Below, piece by piece: positions 18,999 through 28,794 of a stretch of DNA of 64,000 nucleotides (position 1 is its first letter; each line of letters begins with the position of its first letter). Made by a program: the position numbers and the translations under genes. Under the pieces are notes generated by a model, which searched no databases, had not been told where the DNA came from, and saw only the letters and a program-made list of their open reading frames with translations. The DNA is from Faecalimicrobium dakarense (lineage in GTDB: Bacteria; Bacillota; Clostridia; Peptostreptococcales; Peptostreptococcaceae), in contig NZ_HG529233.1 of NCBI RefSeq assembly GCF_000499525.1, forward strand, positions 21,075-85,074, read 5' to 3'.

Positions 18999-19808
18999 AT
19001 GAAAAAAAGAATAGATGTATTATTAGTAGAACAAGGTCATTTTGAAAGTAGAGAAAGAGCAAAAAGAGCTATAATGGCAGGTCTTGTATTTGTTAATGAT
19101 CAAAGATGTGACAAAGCGGGAGTAGATGTAAGTGATGATGCAAAGATAGAAGTTAAAGGCAATCCAATACCATATGCAAGTAGAGGTGGATTAAAGTTAG
19201 AAAAAGCTATGAAAAACTTTAATTTAAACTTAGAAGGTAAGGTATGTATGGATATAGGTGCATCAACAGGAGGATTTACTGATTGTATGCTTCAAAATGG
19301 AGCTGTAAAAGTATTTTCTATAGATGTGGGATATGGACAACTTGCTTGGAAATTAAGACAAGATCAAAGAGTTGTTTGCATGGAAAGAACTAATATAAGA
19401 CATGTAACGATAGAGGACACAAAAGAGTTTGCAGATTTTGCATCAATAGATGTTTCATTTATATCTCTAAAACTAGTTCTTCCAAAGGCAAAAGAACTTA
19501 CATGTCCTGGCGGAGAAGTAGTAGCATTAATAAAGCCTCAATTTGAAGCAGGAAGAGAAAAAGTAGGTAAAAAAGGTGTAGTTAGAGAAAAATCTACTCA
19601 TATTGAAGTTATAGAAATGGTATCTAATTTTGCAGTAAAAAATGGATTTGAAATATTAGGATTAGATTATTCTCCTATAAAAGGTCCAGAAGGCAATATA
19701 GAATACTTAATTCATTTAAGAAATGGAAATGAAGGATATAATTTTGATGGAGAAATGCATAGCAAAAAGATATTAGAAGTTGTAGAAGCTTCTCATACTT
19801 TAGACTAG
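18999..19808 (+). CDS. tlyA: TlyA family rRNA 2'-O-methyltransferase
   Basis: 269-aa protein: N-terminal S4 RNA-binding domain (residues 1-60, RIDVLLVEQGHFESRERAKR) and an FtsJ/RrmJ-type methyltransferase domain with the SAM loop DIGASTGGFTDCML and the ending KGPEGNIEYLIHL. In mycobacteria TlyA methylates 16S and 23S rRNA and gives capreomycin sensitivity. AAGAAAGG lies upstream of the ATG. In many clostridia nadK and argR follow; here recN comes next after about 77 bp. Confidence 0.93.
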   Translation: MKKRIDVLLVEQGHFESRERAKRAIMAGLVFVNDQRCDKAGVDVSDDAKIEVKGNPIPYASRGGLKLEKAMKNFNLNLEGKVCMDIGASTGGFTDCMLQNGAVKVFSIDVGYGQLAWKLRQDQRVVCMERTNIRHVTIEDTKEFADFASIDVSFISLKLVLPKAKELTCPGGEVVALIKPQFEAGREKVGKKGVVREKSTHIEVIEMVSNFAVKNGFEILGLDYSPIKGPEGNIEYLIHLRNGNEGYNFDGEMHSKKILEVVEASHTLD

Positions 19809-19885
19809 ACAAATTAAAAATAAATAGATACTAACATACAAATTATAATAATTATAAATTGTATATAAAAAGAGGGGGATTTAAT

Positions 19886-21567
19886 TTGATCCTTGAACTA
19901 TATATGAAAAATTGTGCTTTAGTCGAAGAATTAAGACTAAGCATTGATGAAAATTTAAATATATTAACAGGAGAAACAGGTTCAGGAAAATCTATAATAA
20001 TAGATGCATTAGGACTTTGCTTAGGTGAAAAATACGATAGATCTTTCCTAAGAAAAGGAACGGAAAAGGGATTAGTAGAAGCTATATTTCAATGTCAAAA
20101 TGTTAACCTAAAACAAGTTTTAAATGGAAATGATATAGAATTAGAAGATGATAATTTACTAGTAATAACAAGAGTTATATATTCAGATGGAAAAAGTGTT
20201 GCAAGAGTAAATGGAAGAACTGTTAAAATGTCTGTACTTAAGGATATATCAAAAACACTAATAGATGTTCATGGACAACATCAAACTCAAGCATTATTTA
20301 ATAAAGAAACACATTTAGAATTTTTAGATTTATTTGGAGAAAATGAATTAGAAGAATTTAAAGTTGATTATAAAGAAATATACAGTAAGTATAGTGAAGT
20401 TAAAAGAGCATTAAATACATTAACTGAAAATAAAGATGATATGCAAATTCAAAGAGAAATTGATTTGTTAAAATTTCAAATAAATGAAATTGAAGCTGCA
20501 AATTTAAGTAAAAATGAATATGAAGAATTACTAAAGCAAAGAGAAGTTTATAGAAATAGTGAAAAAATATATAGCAACTTAAACTTAACGTATCAAAATT
20601 TATATGAAGGTAGTGTAAATGCAGTTGACTTAATAGGAAACGCAGTTAGCGAATTAAGCTCTATATCTCAATATGATAAAGCATTAAGTGATTACAATAA
20701 TGATATAGAAAGAATAATGTATGAACTTCAAGATATATCTAGAGATATAAGAAATTATAAAGATAGTATAGACTTTGAACCATATGAATTAGAACAGATA
20801 GAAACTAGAGTTGATGAAATCAATAACCTAAGAAGAAAGTATGGGGAAGATATAGAAGAAATCTTTGAATATTATAATAAAACTAAAGCTAGATTAGATG
20901 AGATATTAAATAGAGACGAAAAAGTAGAGCAATTAAAGTCTGAAATAATAAAATTAGAAAAAGTTCTTGCAGAAAAAGCGAATAACCTAACAAATGAAAG
21001 ATTAAAAGTAGCATCAAGATTAGAAGAAGTTTTATTAGATGAATTAAAAAGCTTAAATATGAAAAATGTAGTTTTAAAGTTAACTTTAAAGATTGTTCAT
21101 TTACTGCAAATGGAAAAGATGATATTGAATTTATGATATCATTTAACTTAGGTGAAGATATTAAACCAATATACAAAGTTGCATCAGGTGGAGAGATGTC
21201 TAGATTTATGCTTGCATTTAAGACAATACTAGCAGATATAGATCAAATAGATACCTTAGTATTTGATGAAATAGATACAGGTATAAGTGGAATAGCAGCT
21301 CAAATCGTAGGTGAGAAGCTTAGTAATATAGGTAAGAAAAAACAAATTATATGTATAACTCATTTACCTCAGATTGCAGCAAATGCAGATACTCATTATT
21401 GTATAGAAAAAAGTACTTCAAATGATAGAACTTTTACTACTATAAAAAAATTAAACCATGATCAAAAACGTGATGAAATAGCAAGACTTATAGCAGGAAG
21501 CAATATAACAGAAAAAACAATGGAACATGCTAGTGAGATAATAGAATTAGCAAAAAGAAGCCTTTAA
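19886..21567 (+). pseudogene. recN: DNA repair protein RecN, one-base frameshift as read
   Basis: SMC-like ATPase of double-strand-break repair, about 561 aa if repaired. Start TTG 19886 (reads MILELYMKNCALVEEL) is set by AGAGGGGG. Part 1 has Walker A GETGSGKSIIID and a coiled coil; part 2 (from about 21076) has the signature VASGGEMSRF and Walker B LVFDEIDTGISG. The frame breaks at 21072-21078: one extra T or A restores VVLKVNFKDCSF. The site GTTTTAAAG also spells the slippery heptamer T TTA AAG, so -1 frameshifting is formally possible. Seven sister breaks in this window make a sequencing error the likelier reading. It ends in its own terminator. Confidence 0.88.
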
Positions 21568-21579
21568 GGCTTCTTTTTT
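21552..21579 (+). terminator. terminator of recN
   Basis: AAAAAGAAGCC pairs with GGCTTCTTTTT around TTTAA, overlapping the recN stop, with a T tract. Confidence 0.88.
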
Positions 21580-21622
21580 ATAATAATGTATAAAAAATAA
21601 TACTAACAAAGGGAATAAATTT

Positions 21623-21652
21623 TTCATACCAAGGAATGATAAATACATAAAA
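21623..21652 (+). promoter_or_regulatory. possible sigma-F/sigma-G promoter of spoIVB
   Basis: TTCATA (21623-21628), 17-bp spacer, CATAAAA (21646-21652) resembles the forespore consensus TGMATA / CATAMTA. spoIVB is a forespore gene in Bacillus. The resulting leader would be only about 15 nt, so this is tentative. Confidence 0.35.
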
Positions 21653-21674
21653 TAGAAAGCAGGGAGCGGGTAAA

Positions 21675-22714
21675 ATGAAAAATATTAAAAGTAATAAATT
21701 AGTATTATTTATCGCATTATTTAGTTTTATATTTCTAGGATTTAAGATATTAAATGAAAAATATATACAATCTAGTGTTGAAACACTAAATTTAAGTGAA
21801 AGTAATAAAAAAAAATATGTGTATCCATTTGGAAAGGTAGTAGGGGTTAAGGCTGACACAGATGGAGTGTTAGTAGTAGGGTATGAAGAAGATGATGTTG
21901 AGTATATAGGTAACCTTAAAAGAGGAGACAATATAATAAAAATAAATGGACAGAAAATAAAAAACACTAAACAAGTAAAAGAAATTTTAAAAGAAACTAA
22001 AAAAGATAAAATAGAAGTAGTATTTGAAAGAGATAATAAATATTTGACAGAAAATTTAAAATTAAAAAAGAAAATGGAAAATCTAAATTAGGTTTATGGG
22101 TAAGAGACAAAATATCTGGAATAGGAACAGTAACATTTTATGACCCAGAAAATGATAAATTTAAGGCAATAGGACATGCTATTACAGATGTAGACACAAA
22201 TGAATTATTAAGAATAAAACAAGGATACATATATAATCCTACAAGTATTGAAATAATAAAGGGAAATGACAATAAAGTTGGACAAATAAAAGGTGAATTT
22301 AGTACAGAAAGTCCAATAGGAAAGTTTTCTGAAAACTCTAATTTTGGAATAAGCGGAAGTATGATAGGAAAAAAAAATAAATTTAATCAATTAATAGAAG
22401 TAGGAAACCCTAAGGATGTAAAATTAGGAAAAGCATATATTTTATTTGAAGATGAAAATAGAAATATAACAAGTTATGATATAGAAATAAAGAGTATATT
22501 AAGGGATAAAAATAGTGATAGAGATATGGTAATCCAAGTAATAGACCCAAAGTTGATTGATTATACGGGTGGAATTGTACAAGGTATGAGTGGTTCACCT
22601 ATAATACAAGATAATAAAATAATTGGTGCAGTAACTCATGTTTTTAAAGATAATCCTAAAAAAGGATATGGTATTTTTATAAATGAGATGATAGAATTAG
22701 ATAAGAGATATTAA
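21675..22714 (+). pseudogene. spoIVB: SpoIVB serine peptidase, one-base frameshift as read
   Basis: Forespore-secreted S55 serine protease that signals across the intermembrane space to activate pro-sigma-K processing in Bacillus. About 346 aa if repaired. An N-terminal membrane anchor (VLFIALFSFIFLGFKIL), a PDZ domain (about residues 55-125, with GVLVVGYEEDD and GDNIIKINGQKI), and in the second frame the catalytic His region IGHAITDVDTNE and Ser region VQGMSGSPIIQ are visible. The break is in the A6 run at 22065-22070: one more A restores LKLKKENGKSKLGLWVRD. The same site reads A AAA AAG, the dnaX-type slippery heptamer. Sequencing error is preferred. Confidence 0.88.
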
Positions 22715-22751
22715 AAAAAACAAAACTTGTAGAAGGAATATAATTTTAGTA

Positions 22752-22758
22752 TGTCGAA
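22752..22758 (+). promoter_or_regulatory. Spo0A box upstream of spo0A
   Basis: TGTCGAA matches the core 0A box. It lies 23 bp upstream of a -35-like element for spo0A, suggesting autoregulation as in Bacillus. Confidence 0.55.
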
Positions 22759-22780
22759 TATGCTTAATAGTGAAAAACTT

Positions 22781-22809
22781 TTGATATTATTATATATAAA
22801 AAATATAAA
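22781..22809 (+). promoter_or_regulatory. sigma-A-type promoter of spo0A
   Basis: TTGATA (22781-22786), 17-bp spacer, TATAAA (22804-22809), ending 35 bp before the spo0A start. No convincing sigma-H sequence was seen. Confidence 0.5.
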
Positions 22810-22844
22810 AAAGATAATATGTTTTATTAATGGGGGGAATTTTA

Positions 22845-23657
22845 GTGAACGAAAAAATTAAAATAGTTTTAGCAGATGATAATAAGGATTTCTGTCAAGT
22901 CCTAAAGGAGTACTTATCTAATGAAAATGATATAGAAATATTAGGTATTGCAAAAGACGGGATAGAGGCGTTAGACTTAGTACAAAGAACGCAACCAGAT
23001 TTACTAGTACTAGATGTTATAATGCCACACTTAGATGGCTTAGGGGTTATAGAAAAATTAAATGCTATGAACATACCTAAAATGCCAAAAATAATAGTTT
23101 TATCAGCAGTAGGTCAAGATAAAATAACACAAAGTGCGATAAACTTAGGGGCAGACTACTATATAGTTAAACCTTTTGATTTTGTAATATTTATTAACAG
23201 AATAAGAGAATTAGTGTCAAATAGAGTAAGCCATATAGAAACAAAACCTAAAAGCCATGCTGATATACAAATGACAAGAAGTGACTTTGTTAAAAATGTA
23301 GGAAATATAGAAACAGAAATAACTAACATAATACATGAAATAGGGGTACCAGCTCATATAAAAGGATATTTATATTTAAGAGAAGCTATAAAAATGGTTA
23401 TAGAAAATGTTGAACTTTTAGGAGCTGTAACAAAAGAATTATATCCTAGTATAGCTAAGAAGTTTAATACTACTCCAAGTAGAGTAGAAAGAGCTATAAG
23501 ACATGCAATAGAAGTTGCATGGAGTAGAGGTAAAGTTGATACAATAAACCAATTATTTGGATATACAGTTCATAATACTAAAGGAAAACCAACTAACTCT
23601 GAATTCATCGCAATGATAGCGGATAAATTAAGATTAGAACACAGTATGGTAAAATAA
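22845..23657 (+). CDS. spo0A: sporulation master regulator Spo0A
   Basis: 270-aa response regulator. Receiver domain in residues 1-125 with acidic pocket ADD (11-12), phospho-acceptor Asp57 in [13 protein letters not shown] and Lys in YYIVKPFDF. The C-terminal Spo0A DNA-binding domain has the diagnostic [21 protein letters not shown] 22845 is the start because GGGGGG at 22832-22837 is its SD; the in-frame ATG 22830 would sit on that SD. It is activated by phosphorylation, in clostridia directly by orphan kinases. A 0A box lies upstream, and two atypical PAS kinases are encoded 20 kb downstream. Confidence 0.98.
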   Translation: MNEKIKIVLADDNKDFCQVLKEYLSNENDIEILGIAKDGIEALDLVQRTQPDLLVLDVIMPHLDGLGVIEKLNAMNIPKMPKIIVLSAVGQDKITQSAINLGADYYIVKPFDFVIFINRIRELVSNRVSHIETKPKSHADIQMTRSDFVKNVGNIETEITNIIHEIGVPAHIKGYLYLREAIKMVIENVELLGAVTKELYPSIAKKFNTTPSRVERAIRHAIEVAWSRGKVDTINQLFGYTVHNTKGKPTNSEFIAMIADKLRLEHSMVK

Positions 23658-23670
23658 TTATATAAAGAAA

Positions 23671-23702
23671 AAAAGCCTTCTAGATAAAAGAAGGCTTTAT
23701 TT
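23671..23702 (+). terminator. terminator of spo0A
   Basis: AAAGCCTTCT pairs with AGAAGGCTTT around a 7-nt loop, followed by ATTTAT. Confidence 0.85.
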
Positions 23703-23786
23703 ATGCCTAAGTATATAAATAGTAAAATTACATAAAATTTATATAAAAATACAATATATTTATTACTGTATGTAAGGAGAAGTAAT

Positions 23787-25060
23787 ATGAAAATAAATCT
23801 ACCTAAAAAAGTTGAATTTATAATTAATAAAATATATGAAAATGGATATGAAGCTTTTATAGTTGGTGGATGTGTAAGGGATTACATTTTAGGTTTAGAG
23901 CCTAATGATTATGATATAACTACTAGTGCGACGCCAAATGAAATATTAGAAATATTTAAAGATTATAAGACTATAGAAATAGGAATAAAGCATGGGACTG
24001 TAAGCGTTATGATTGATAACGAACTATATGAAATAACTACATATAGACTTGAGAGTGAATACGAGGGCAATAGAAGGCCTAAAAGCGTAGAATTTACATC
24101 AAATATTTATCATGATTTAAAAAGAAGAGATTTTACCATAAATGCAATGGCGTATAACGACAAAGTAGGATTAATTGATAAATTTGATGGAGTAAATGAT
24201 GTAAAAAGAAAGGTTATAAAAACAGTAGGAAATCCAGATGAAAGATTTAATGAAGATGGATTAAGAATAGTAAGAGCTATTAGGTTTAGCGCAAAATTAG
24301 GATTTGAAATTGAAGAAGATACTTTAAAAAGTATATATAAAAATGCAAATATAATTAAAAATATAAGCATAGAGAGAATAACAGATGAATTTAATAAAAT
24401 AATACTTAGTAAAAATTCTAAAAAGATTATTACTTTATATGAAACTAAAATTTTAAAATACATAGGTATGAAACTTGATTTAGATGAAGATGAAAAATAT
24501 ATATTTGAAAAAGAGCTAGATATATTATCTGAGTGTGATAAAAACTTAGAAGAACGTTTAGTTATGTTAGAATATTTAATTATAAATAGAAGCGAAAAAG
24601 AACTTAGATATGAAGAAGGTAAAGGCATAATTAATTTACTTAGATACTCTAAAAAAACTACAGATAATTGTAATAAATTAATTGAAAATATGTTTTTAGA
24701 TGAGAATAATATAGATAAAATAAAAATTAAAGAAAGGCTAAGAAAAATAGGCTATAGTAATTTAATTAAAGTTTTAAAATTAAAAAGAATTTATTATAAC
24801 TATATTTTAAAAGATGATAATTGTAAATTAAAAGAAAAAATAAAGTATTAGATACATATGTTAACACAATAATAAAAATAGAAAGAAATAAAGAGTGCTA
24901 CACTATAAAAGATTTGAAAATAGATGGAAAATTATTGAATAATATTGGATATAGAGGAAAAGAAATTGGTGAAAAATTAGAAGAATTACTTTATGAAGTT
25001 ATAAAAAATCCAGATTTAAATAAAAGCGAAATACTAATAGAACTAGCTAAAATACAATAA
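23787..25060 (+). pseudogene. cca: CCA tRNA nucleotidyltransferase, one-base frameshift near 3' end
   Basis: Adds or repairs the 3'-CCA of tRNA. N-terminal polymerase-beta-type domain with FIVGGCVRDYILG, metal-site DYDI and KHGTVSV, then RRDFTINAMAY and the RIVRAIRFSAKLGFEIE helix region. The frame ends early at 24851. The -1 frame continues KVLDTYVNTIIKIERNKECY and NIGYRGKEIGEKLEELL, the usual C-terminal domain, to a stop at 25058. One missing A in the A6 run at about 24836-24841 explains it. Full product would be 424 aa, normal for the family. Confidence 0.85.
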
Positions 25061-25196
25061 AATTATGTCGTAAAAGTTAATCTAAAGTATAAAAAAATTT
25101 TAAAATAAAATAAAAATTTTTATTAATATAGGAAAATCAATAAAGATAAGTAAAATAGCAAAACAACCTTAAAACATTTCTTTTATTGTTAAATAA

Positions 25197-25205
25197 TGCT
25201 ATAAT
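25197..25205 (+). promoter_or_regulatory. extended -10 promoter of the steA cluster
   Basis: TGCTATAAT is an extended -10 (TGnTATAAT). There is no good -35. It lies 38 bp before the steA start, in an otherwise featureless AT-rich gap (25061-25243). Confidence 0.5.
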
Positions 25206-25243
25206 GTTATGTGATTTTAAAAATGATATCGGAGGTTTTAAAT

Positions 25244-26365
25244 ATGAGAGTCGAAGCCCCTATTAAGGTAGACCGAAAAACAAAAAGGCTTGCGAAGAGA
25301 CTTACAGGTGGAGAAATAGCAGTAATAAATCATATAGATATTGATGAAGTAGCTGCAAACTCTTTAGTAGAAGGTAAAGTCAAACTTATAATAAATGCAT
25401 CACAATCCATAAGCGGAAGGTACCCTAATAAAGGTCCAGGAATATTGACTGAAAAAAATATCCTGATAATTGATAATGTAGGAGAAGAGTTATTTAATGA
25501 ACTAAAAGAAGGACAAATTATTGAAGTTATAGATGGAAAGATATATAGAGACGGTGAAATTTTAGGACAAGGTGAAGTTTTAGATAAACAAGAAGTATCA
25601 ATTAAACTAAAAAAAGCGTATGAAAACTTATCTGTTGAATTAGATAGATTTATAGATAATACAATAGATTATGCAAAAAAAGAAAAAGGATTCATACTAG
25701 GAGAAGTTGAGATACCACATGTTACAACAAACTATGCTAACAGGCACGTTCTAATTGTTGTAAGGGGTCAGGATTACAAGCAAGACTTAAGTACAATATT
25801 ATCTTACATAGAAGAAATGAAACCAATACTAGTTGGTGTTGATGGTGGAGCCGATGCACTTTTAGAATTTGGATATACTCCAGATGTTATAGTTGGAGAT
25901 ATGGATAGTGTAAGTGATGAAGCACTAAAGAAAGCTAATGAAATAATAGTACATGCATATACAGACGGAAGAGCACCAGGACTTAAGAGAGTACAGGATT
26001 TAGGATTAGATGCAATAGTATTTCCAGCGCCAGGAACTAGTGAGGATATAGCTATGCTTATAGCTTATGAGTATAAGGCTGAACTTATAGTTGCTCTTGG
26101 AACGCATTCTAATATGATTGACTTCTTAGAAAAAGGAAGAAAAGGTATGGCAAGTACATTCTTAGTTAGATTAAAAATAGGTTCTAAGCTTATAGATGCA
26201 AAAGGAGTTAATTTACTATACAGAAGTAAATTAAAAATGAAATACATTTGGGCACTTATAGCTACTGCGTTATTCCCAATATTAGTTCTTATTTTGATAT
26301 TGCCAGGCGCGCAACAATTTATACACTTAATGCAACTTAAGCTTAGATTATTATTACAGATGTAA
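25244..26365 (+). CDS. steA: SteA-like protein (putative cytokinetic ring protein)
   Basis: 373-aa protein of the SteA family, described in actinobacteria as affecting cell division and also found in clostridia. The middle has a thiamine-pyrophosphokinase-like block with PILVGVDGGADALLEFGYTP and VGDMDSVSD, the latter a likely metal-binding motif. A single C-terminal membrane helix follows (YIWALIATALFPILVLILIL). TCGGAGGT sets the ATG at 25244 rather than GTG 25211. It is paired with steB immediately downstream. Catalytic activity is not established. Confidence 0.75.
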   Translation: MRVEAPIKVDRKTKRLAKRLTGGEIAVINHIDIDEVAANSLVEGKVKLIINASQSISGRYPNKGPGILTEKNILIIDNVGEELFNELKEGQIIEVIDGKIYRDGEILGQGEVLDKQEVSIKLKKAYENLSVELDRFIDNTIDYAKKEKGFILGEVEIPHVTTNYANRHVLIVVRGQDYKQDLSTILSYIEEMKPILVGVDGGADALLEFGYTPDVIVGDMDSVSDEALKKANEIIVHAYTDGRAPGLKRVQDLGLDAIVFPAPGTSEDIAMLIAYEYKAELIVALGTHSNMIDFLEKGRKGMASTFLVRLKIGSKLIDAKGVNLLYRSKLKMKYIWALIATALFPILVLILILPGAQQFIHLMQLKLRLLLQM

Positions 26366-26380
26366 ATTAGGAGGAAAAAA

Positions 26381-27255
26381 ATGCATATAAATATGAAATA
26401 TTATATAGTAACTATAGGTGCTATATTTATAGCTCTAGGAATAGGTATATTAGTTGGATTTAACTTAAACTATGACCAAGAACTGGGCAAACAACAAGCT
26501 GAAATTATAAAGGACTTAGATACTAAATTTGAAGACTTAAAAAATACAAATGATAATTTAGAAAAAACTTTAGCTAGCGTAACTACAGATTACGATAAAG
26601 CAATAGAATTTATCAACCAAAATGTAGAAAAAGTAATAGTTGGTGAATTACAAGAAAAAATATAGGTATAATATCAACTAATGAAAATAATGACTATACA
26701 AAAGAAATAGGAGAAACAATAACTAAAGCGAATGGCTCTTTAGCATTTGATATTGTCCTAAAACATAATATATATGATGATGCTAAATTAAAGGAAGTAT
26801 CAGAAAAGTTAAATATAGAAATGAAAAGTACGCAAGACTTAATAAACTATATAGTAGAGGCACTAAAAGGTGAAGATGCTAGTGATAAATTAACATATCT
26901 TCAAGAATTAGGAGTAATAAAAGTAAATACTTTAAATAGTAACTATATAAATTATGATTCTGTTGTTTTAGTTGGAGGAAATGATCCTAAAACTGGTAAA
27001 GAACAATTTGAAAAAATAGATAAAATATTAATTTCTAAGTTAAAAGAAGAAAATAAGTATATGGTAGGTGTTCAAAAATCTGATGCCAAATTCTCAAATA
27101 TAGACCTATATGCTAAAGATAAAATTACAACTATAGATAATATAAATGAAGGTGTAGGAAAATTATCTTTAGTTATATCTTTAAAAGAAGGTAGAACAGG
27201 TGAAAACTTTGGGAGATTAGAAGGTTCAGATGCATTATTACCATATAAGAAATAA
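26381..27255 (+). pseudogene. steB: SteB/MctB-family membrane protein, one-base frameshift as read
   Basis: About 291 aa if repaired. N-terminal membrane helix (YYIVTIGAIFIALGIGILVGF), then a predicted coiled coil (KQQAEIIKDLDTKFEDLKN), then a globular domain in the second frame ending NFGRLEGSDALLPYKK. Databases label this family copper transporter MctB or SteB. The break is in the A6 run near 26654-26659: one more A gives EKNIGIISTNEN. GGAGG precedes the ATG, 15 bp after steA. The coupling to SteA supports a cell-envelope or division role over copper transport. Confidence 0.78.
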
Positions 27256-27268
27256 AGGGGAGATAAAA

Positions 27269-27961
27269 ATGAATCCTTATATAAGTATAATAATACCAGC
27301 TTATAACGAAGAAGATAAAATAAAAGATACGTTAGAAAATATAAAAAATATAAAAGAGATAAATGAAGTAATAGTCGTAGATGATGGTTCTAGCGATAAT
27401 ACAAGTTTGGTAGCATCAAATGTTAAAGATGATAAAATTAAAGTATTTACGCTAGATAAAAATAGAGGTAAGGGATATGCATTAAACTATGGACTTAAAA
27501 TAGCTATGAAAAATGCAGATATTATAGGTTTTTTAGATGGAGATTTAGGAAGTTCATCAAGTGAGATTGAAAAGCTTATAAAACCTATATTAAATAATGA
27601 AGCAGATGTAATAATAGCAAAATTCCCGCCTGCTAAGAAAAAAGGTGGATTAGGTTTTGTAAAAAGTTTAGCCAAAGAATCTGTTTTAGAAATGACAGGT
27701 AAAGAGTTAGATGCAACTTTATCTGGACAAAGAATTTTCAAAAAAGAAGTTTTAGAAAAATTTGATGAAATACCATTTGGATATGGTGTAGAAGTTGGAA
27801 TGACAATAGATATATTAAAGTATGGATATACAATAAAAGAAGTGCTAGTTAATATGACTCATAGTGAAACTGGAAGAGATTTAAAAGGATTTATTCATAG
27901 AGGGAAGCAGTTCTATCATATTAAGAGAGTTTTAAAACAAAAAAGAAAAGAATGGAGGTAG
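27269..27961 (+). CDS. family 2 glycosyltransferase
   Basis: 230-aa GT-A fold glycosyltransferase. Seen: YISIIIPAYNEEDKIKDTLE, VIVVDDGSSDNTS, the metal-binding FLDGDLGSSSSEIEKL, and a C-terminal basic tail without obvious membrane helices. ATG 27269 is preferred because AAAGGGGAG lies before it; the frame from 27230 begins inside steB. It resembles dolichyl- or undecaprenyl-phosphate sugar transferases. Its MraY-like neighbour suggests a lipid-linked sugar pathway. Donor and acceptor unknown. Confidence 0.85.
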   Translation: MNPYISIIIPAYNEEDKIKDTLENIKNIKEINEVIVVDDGSSDNTSLVASNVKDDKIKVFTLDKNRGKGYALNYGLKIAMKNADIIGFLDGDLGSSSSEIEKLIKPILNNEADVIIAKFPPAKKKGGLGFVKSLAKESVLEMTGKELDATLSGQRIFKKEVLEKFDEIPFGYGVEVGMTIDILKYGYTIKEVLVNMTHSETGRDLKGFIHRGKQFYHIKRVLKQKRKEWR

Positions 27962-27965
27962 TATT

Positions 27966-28790
27966 TTGGAAACTTATATACTTTATACCATTTTATTAAT
28001 ATTAGGTATAGTTGGAACATATTCTATAATACCTTTATTTAAAAACTTATTAGTTGATAGTAATGTTGTTAGACCAAATTATAAAGGAGATATGATACCT
28101 GTAAGTATGGGTATTGTATTTCTTCCAATGGTAGTAATAAATAGTGCAATAATTGCAGTTTCAACAACAAATTTTGAAAATTTATTATACCTATTTATGT
28201 ACATATTTGGAATGATATCTATGTTTTTTGCAGGAATACTAGATGATATTGTAGGAAACAGAGATGTAAGTGGGTTAAAAGGTCACTTTAAAAGTTTATT
28301 AAAAGGTAGTCTTACTACTGGTGGGTTTAAAGCGTTATTTGGAGGATTTATAGGTATTGTAATATCTTTAGGAGTATCTAAAAGTATGGGAGATTTGATT
28401 ATAAATACTTTAATAATAGCTTTATCTACAAACTTAATGAATTTACTAGATTTAAGACCAGGAAGAGCTATAAAAGTATACTTAATTATAATGGTATCAA
28501 TATTTATAACATTAACTGGATTTACAAAAGTACTTCCTCTTTTAATACTTCCAAATGTATTAGCGTATTTTGGTTATGATTTGAAAGCTAAAGCTATGAT
28601 GGGAGATACTGGATCTAACGTACTTGGGATATCAATAGGAATATTATTTGTACTTGGATATTCGTTAAAAGTTAGATTACTATGGTTAGCATTTTTAATT
28701 TTTATACATATACTTACAGAAAAATATTCACTAACAAAAATAATTGAAAAAAACAAGGTATTAAATTTCATAGATAAGTTAGGAAGGTAA
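27966..28790 (+). CDS. MraY/WecA-like membrane transferase (short form)
   Basis: 274-aa polytopic protein related to the polyprenyl-phosphate sugar-1-phosphate transferases (PNPT). Family motifs are visible: FFAGILDDIVGNRDVSGLKGH (DD pair near 28241), NLMNLLDLRPGRA and MMGDTGSNVLG. Hydrophobic segments fill most of the protein, but it is about 50 aa shorter than MraY or WecA. Start TTG 27966 with TGGAGGT just before. An undecaprenyl-phosphate acceptor is a fair guess; the sugar is unknown. Confidence 0.78.
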   Translation: METYILYTILLILGIVGTYSIIPLFKNLLVDSNVVRPNYKGDMIPVSMGIVFLPMVVINSAIIAVSTTNFENLLYLFMYIFGMISMFFAGILDDIVGNRDVSGLKGHFKSLLKGSLTTGGFKALFGGFIGIVISLGVSKSMGDLIINTLIIALSTNLMNLLDLRPGRAIKVYLIIMVSIFITLTGFTKVLPLLILPNVLAYFGYDLKAKAMMGDTGSNVLGISIGILFVLGYSLKVRLLWLAFLIFIHILTEKYSLTKIIEKNKVLNFIDKLGR

Positions 28791-28794
28791 TCTA

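Noticed and set aside
22361..22714. Short frame after spoIVB as a separate small protein
   Set aside because: It is the peptidase C-terminus (GMSGSP) in the shifted frame; the sequence between is open and homologous throughout.
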